A stretch of DNA of 38,972 nucleotides from Sphaerimonospora mesophila NBRC 14179 = JCM 3151 (GTDB taxonomy: Bacteria > Actinomycetota > Actinomycetes > Streptosporangiales > Streptosporangiaceae), in assembly GCA_001552515.1 (NCBI GenBank), contig BCRI01000069.1, positions 1 through 38,972 on the forward strand, written 5' to 3'. Position 1 is the stretch's first letter. Every line of letters starts with the position of its first letter. Below the pieces are notes generated by a model. The model searched no databases and was not told the DNA's origin. It worked only from the letters and a program-made list of their open reading frames with translations. Both the position numbers and the translations under genes were made by a program. Below, piece by piece: positions 37,505-38,972 of this stretch.

Positions 37505-38972
37505 TTGAGCATTTCGTTCTTATCCGCCTCGGCCGCCAGGTGGGAGCGGTGGAGGAGCCGCGACCCGAGGAGATGGTCCCGGGCCCGTACGATCTCAGCG
37601 GTGACGGCCGGCGTGCTGCTCACCGCGTCGTTGACCGGCGCCACGGTGGACGGCAGCGCCCCGCGCGGCGTCCCGACCGGCGTGTCCGTCGGCGTTTCCG
37701 AGGGGCCCGCCGCACCCCGGCTCGTCCCGCTCCCGGTTTCGCTGACGGAATCGGCCGGGGATGACTTCACCCTCGGCGAGGACGCCCGCATCGTGGTGAA
37801 CGACGAAGCGGCCGTCGCCGTCGCCGACCGGCTGGCGGAGATTCTGCGCCCCTCGACGGGCTACGCCCTGCCGGTTTCGCGCGGCGCCGCCGCGATCGGC
37901 GACATCTCCCTGGTCGTGGGTGATCCCGGGGTTCCGGAGGCCGAGGGCTACCGGCTGGAGGTCACCCGCCGCGGAGTCGAGATCGTCGCGGCCAACGGGC
38001 ACGGCCTGTTCAACGGTGTGCAGTCGCTGCGGCAGCTGTTCCCGGTCTGGATCGAGAGCAGGACGCCACAGCCGGCCGTCTGGCGCGTCCCCGGGGTGCG
38101 GATCTCCGACCATCCGCGCTACGCCTACCGGGGCGCGATGCTCGACATCGGCCGGCATTACGAGCCGGTTTCCGTGGTCAAGGCGTATATCGACGCGATC
38201 GCGGCGTACAAGGTGAACACGCTTCACCTGCATCTCAGCGATGACCAGGGCTTCCGCATCGCGATCGAGGGCCGCCCCGAACTCACCGACATCGGCGGAC
38301 AGTACTCGGGAGGCACGAGCAGGCCGGGCGACGGCGCCGAGAACGCCGACCCGGGCGGCTACTGGACCAGGGACGACTACCTCGATCTTGTGGAGTACGC
38401 GGCTTCGCGCTTCGTCACGATCGTGCCGGAGATCGACCTGCCTGGGCACACCAACGCGATCATCATGTCGTACGCCTCAGCGGAGGCGCAGGCGTACAAG
38501 GGCGGCGCGATCTACGACCCGAGCGTCAACTGCAGCAACAGGAAACCGCCGGTCTGGAACCTCAGCAACCAGGTCAACTACAGTGCGCTGTGTCCGGAGA
38601 GCCCGCTCACCTGGCAGATCGTCACGGACGTGATCGAGCAGTTGTCCGCGCTGACGCCGGGGCCGTACTTCCACATCGGCGGTGACGAGGTCTCCACCGC
38701 GCTGCTGTCCCACGACCAGTATCGGGACTTCGTCACCCGCGCCTCGAAGATCGTCAAGGTCCAGGGGAAGACCGCGATGGGCTGGAACGAGATCGGCGTG
38801 GCGCCGTTCGGGTCGGACCCGGAGCTGCCGGAGGGCGTCGTGCAGTACTGGGGGGTCGCCCCGGCCGGCGCGGGTGGCGACTCGGCGCGCACGGCGGTCC
38901 AGAAGGGCATGAAGATCGTCATGTCCCCGGCCAACAAGACCTATCTGGACATGAAGTACAACCGCGACACGC
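37505..38972 (+). CDS. Secreted GH20 beta-N-acetylhexosaminidase (3' end outside window)
   Basis: Hydrolyses terminal GlcNAc or GalNAc from chitin or glycan fragments outside the cell. The frame stays open to the window end after 489 codons. A TTG start at 37505 with AAGGAG (37494-37499) five bases upstream is the best choice. The N-terminus is long and Arg/Trp-rich (DPRRWSRARTIS) and runs into a hydrophobic core AVTAGVLLTASLTGA, a signal peptide with a Tat-like twin arginine. The GH20 N-terminal alpha/beta domain (about 70-200) is followed by the catalytic barrel: RYAYRGAMLDIGRHY, LHLHLSDDQGFRIAIEGRPELT, VPEIDLPGHTNAII and HIGGDEV with the catalytic pair D394-E395. The active-site end (Trp and Tyr region) is beyond the window. 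Confidence 0.92.
   Translation, partial: MSISFLSASAARWERWRSRDPRRWSRARTISAVTAGVLLTASLTGATVDGSAPRGVPTGVSVGVSEGPAAPRLVPLPVSLTESAGDDFTLGEDARIVVNDEAAVAVADRLAEILRPSTGYALPVSRGAAAIGDISLVVGDPGVPEAEGYRLEVTRRGVEIVAANGHGLFNGVQSLRQLFPVWIESRTPQPAVWRVPGVRISDHPRYAYRGAMLDIGRHYEPVSVVKAYIDAIAAYKVNTLHLHLSDDQGFRIAIEGRPELTDIGGQYSGGTSRPGDGAENADPGGYWTRDDYLDLVEYAASRFVTIVPEIDLPGHTNAIIMSYASAEAQAYKGGAIYDPSVNCSNRKPPVWNLSNQVNYSALCPESPLTWQIVTDVIEQLSALTPGPYFHIGGDEVSTALLSHDQYRDFVTRASKIVKVQGKTAMGWNEIGVAPFGSDPELPEGVVQYWGVAPAGAGGDSARTAVQKGMKIVMSPANKTYLDMKYNRDT

Overview
This window is about 39 kb of high-GC actinobacterial chromosome. It carries an almost complete str-S10-spc-alpha ribosomal supercluster, then the rplM-rpsI-glmM block and a short housekeeping and accessory tail. 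Gene order, frequent GTG/TTG starts, C-terminally extended S3, L17 and L24, a class I (archaeal-type) lysyl-tRNA synthetase and the GC-rich third codon positions all fit Actinomycetota. Protein sequences such as EF-Tu, S3 and LysRS make a Streptosporangiales-like organism my best guess, but this is an inference from memory of the families and not a database result.

Layout. 24-8768 (+): rpoC, then rpsL-rpsG-fusA-tuf. 9029-14395 (+): S10 operon, rpsJ to rpsQ. 14582-18980 (+): spc operon, rplN to rplO. 19174-22559 (+): secY-adk, a terminator, map and a small DUF1707-type membrane protein. 22770-27660 (+): infA, rpmJ, rpsM, rpsK, rpsD, rpoA, rplQ, a classical terminator, then truA. 27676-31714 (-): an island of three genes, a membrane-anchored CAP-domain protein and two large proline-rich membrane proteins that I find to be paralogues. 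32036-34455 (+): rplM-rpsI-glmM. 34514-37075 (-): lysS-purC. 37505 to the window end (+): a secreted GH20 beta-N-acetylhexosaminidase, cut off by the window edge.

How it works together. Nearly all plus-strand genes build or run the translation machinery: ribosomal proteins, EF-G, EF-Tu, IF-1, TruA, and LysRS on the other strand. RNA polymerase (beta' and alpha), SecYE translocation (SecY), nascent chain processing (Map) and nucleotide balance (Adk, PurC) sit alongside. GlmM supplies glucosamine-1-phosphate for the cell wall.

The most unusual material is (i) the minus-strand island between truA and rplM, a place where mycobacteria keep ESX-4, which encodes two copies of an apparently undescribed cysteine-paired extracytoplasmic domain behind a TM helix and a low-complexity cytoplasmic arm; and (ii) the intergenic spacers of the ribosomal cluster, which are packed with strong hairpins, some mutually exclusive and one tandemly duplicated with compensating base changes. 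No tRNA, rRNA, CRISPR, insertion sequence or prophage gene was seen.
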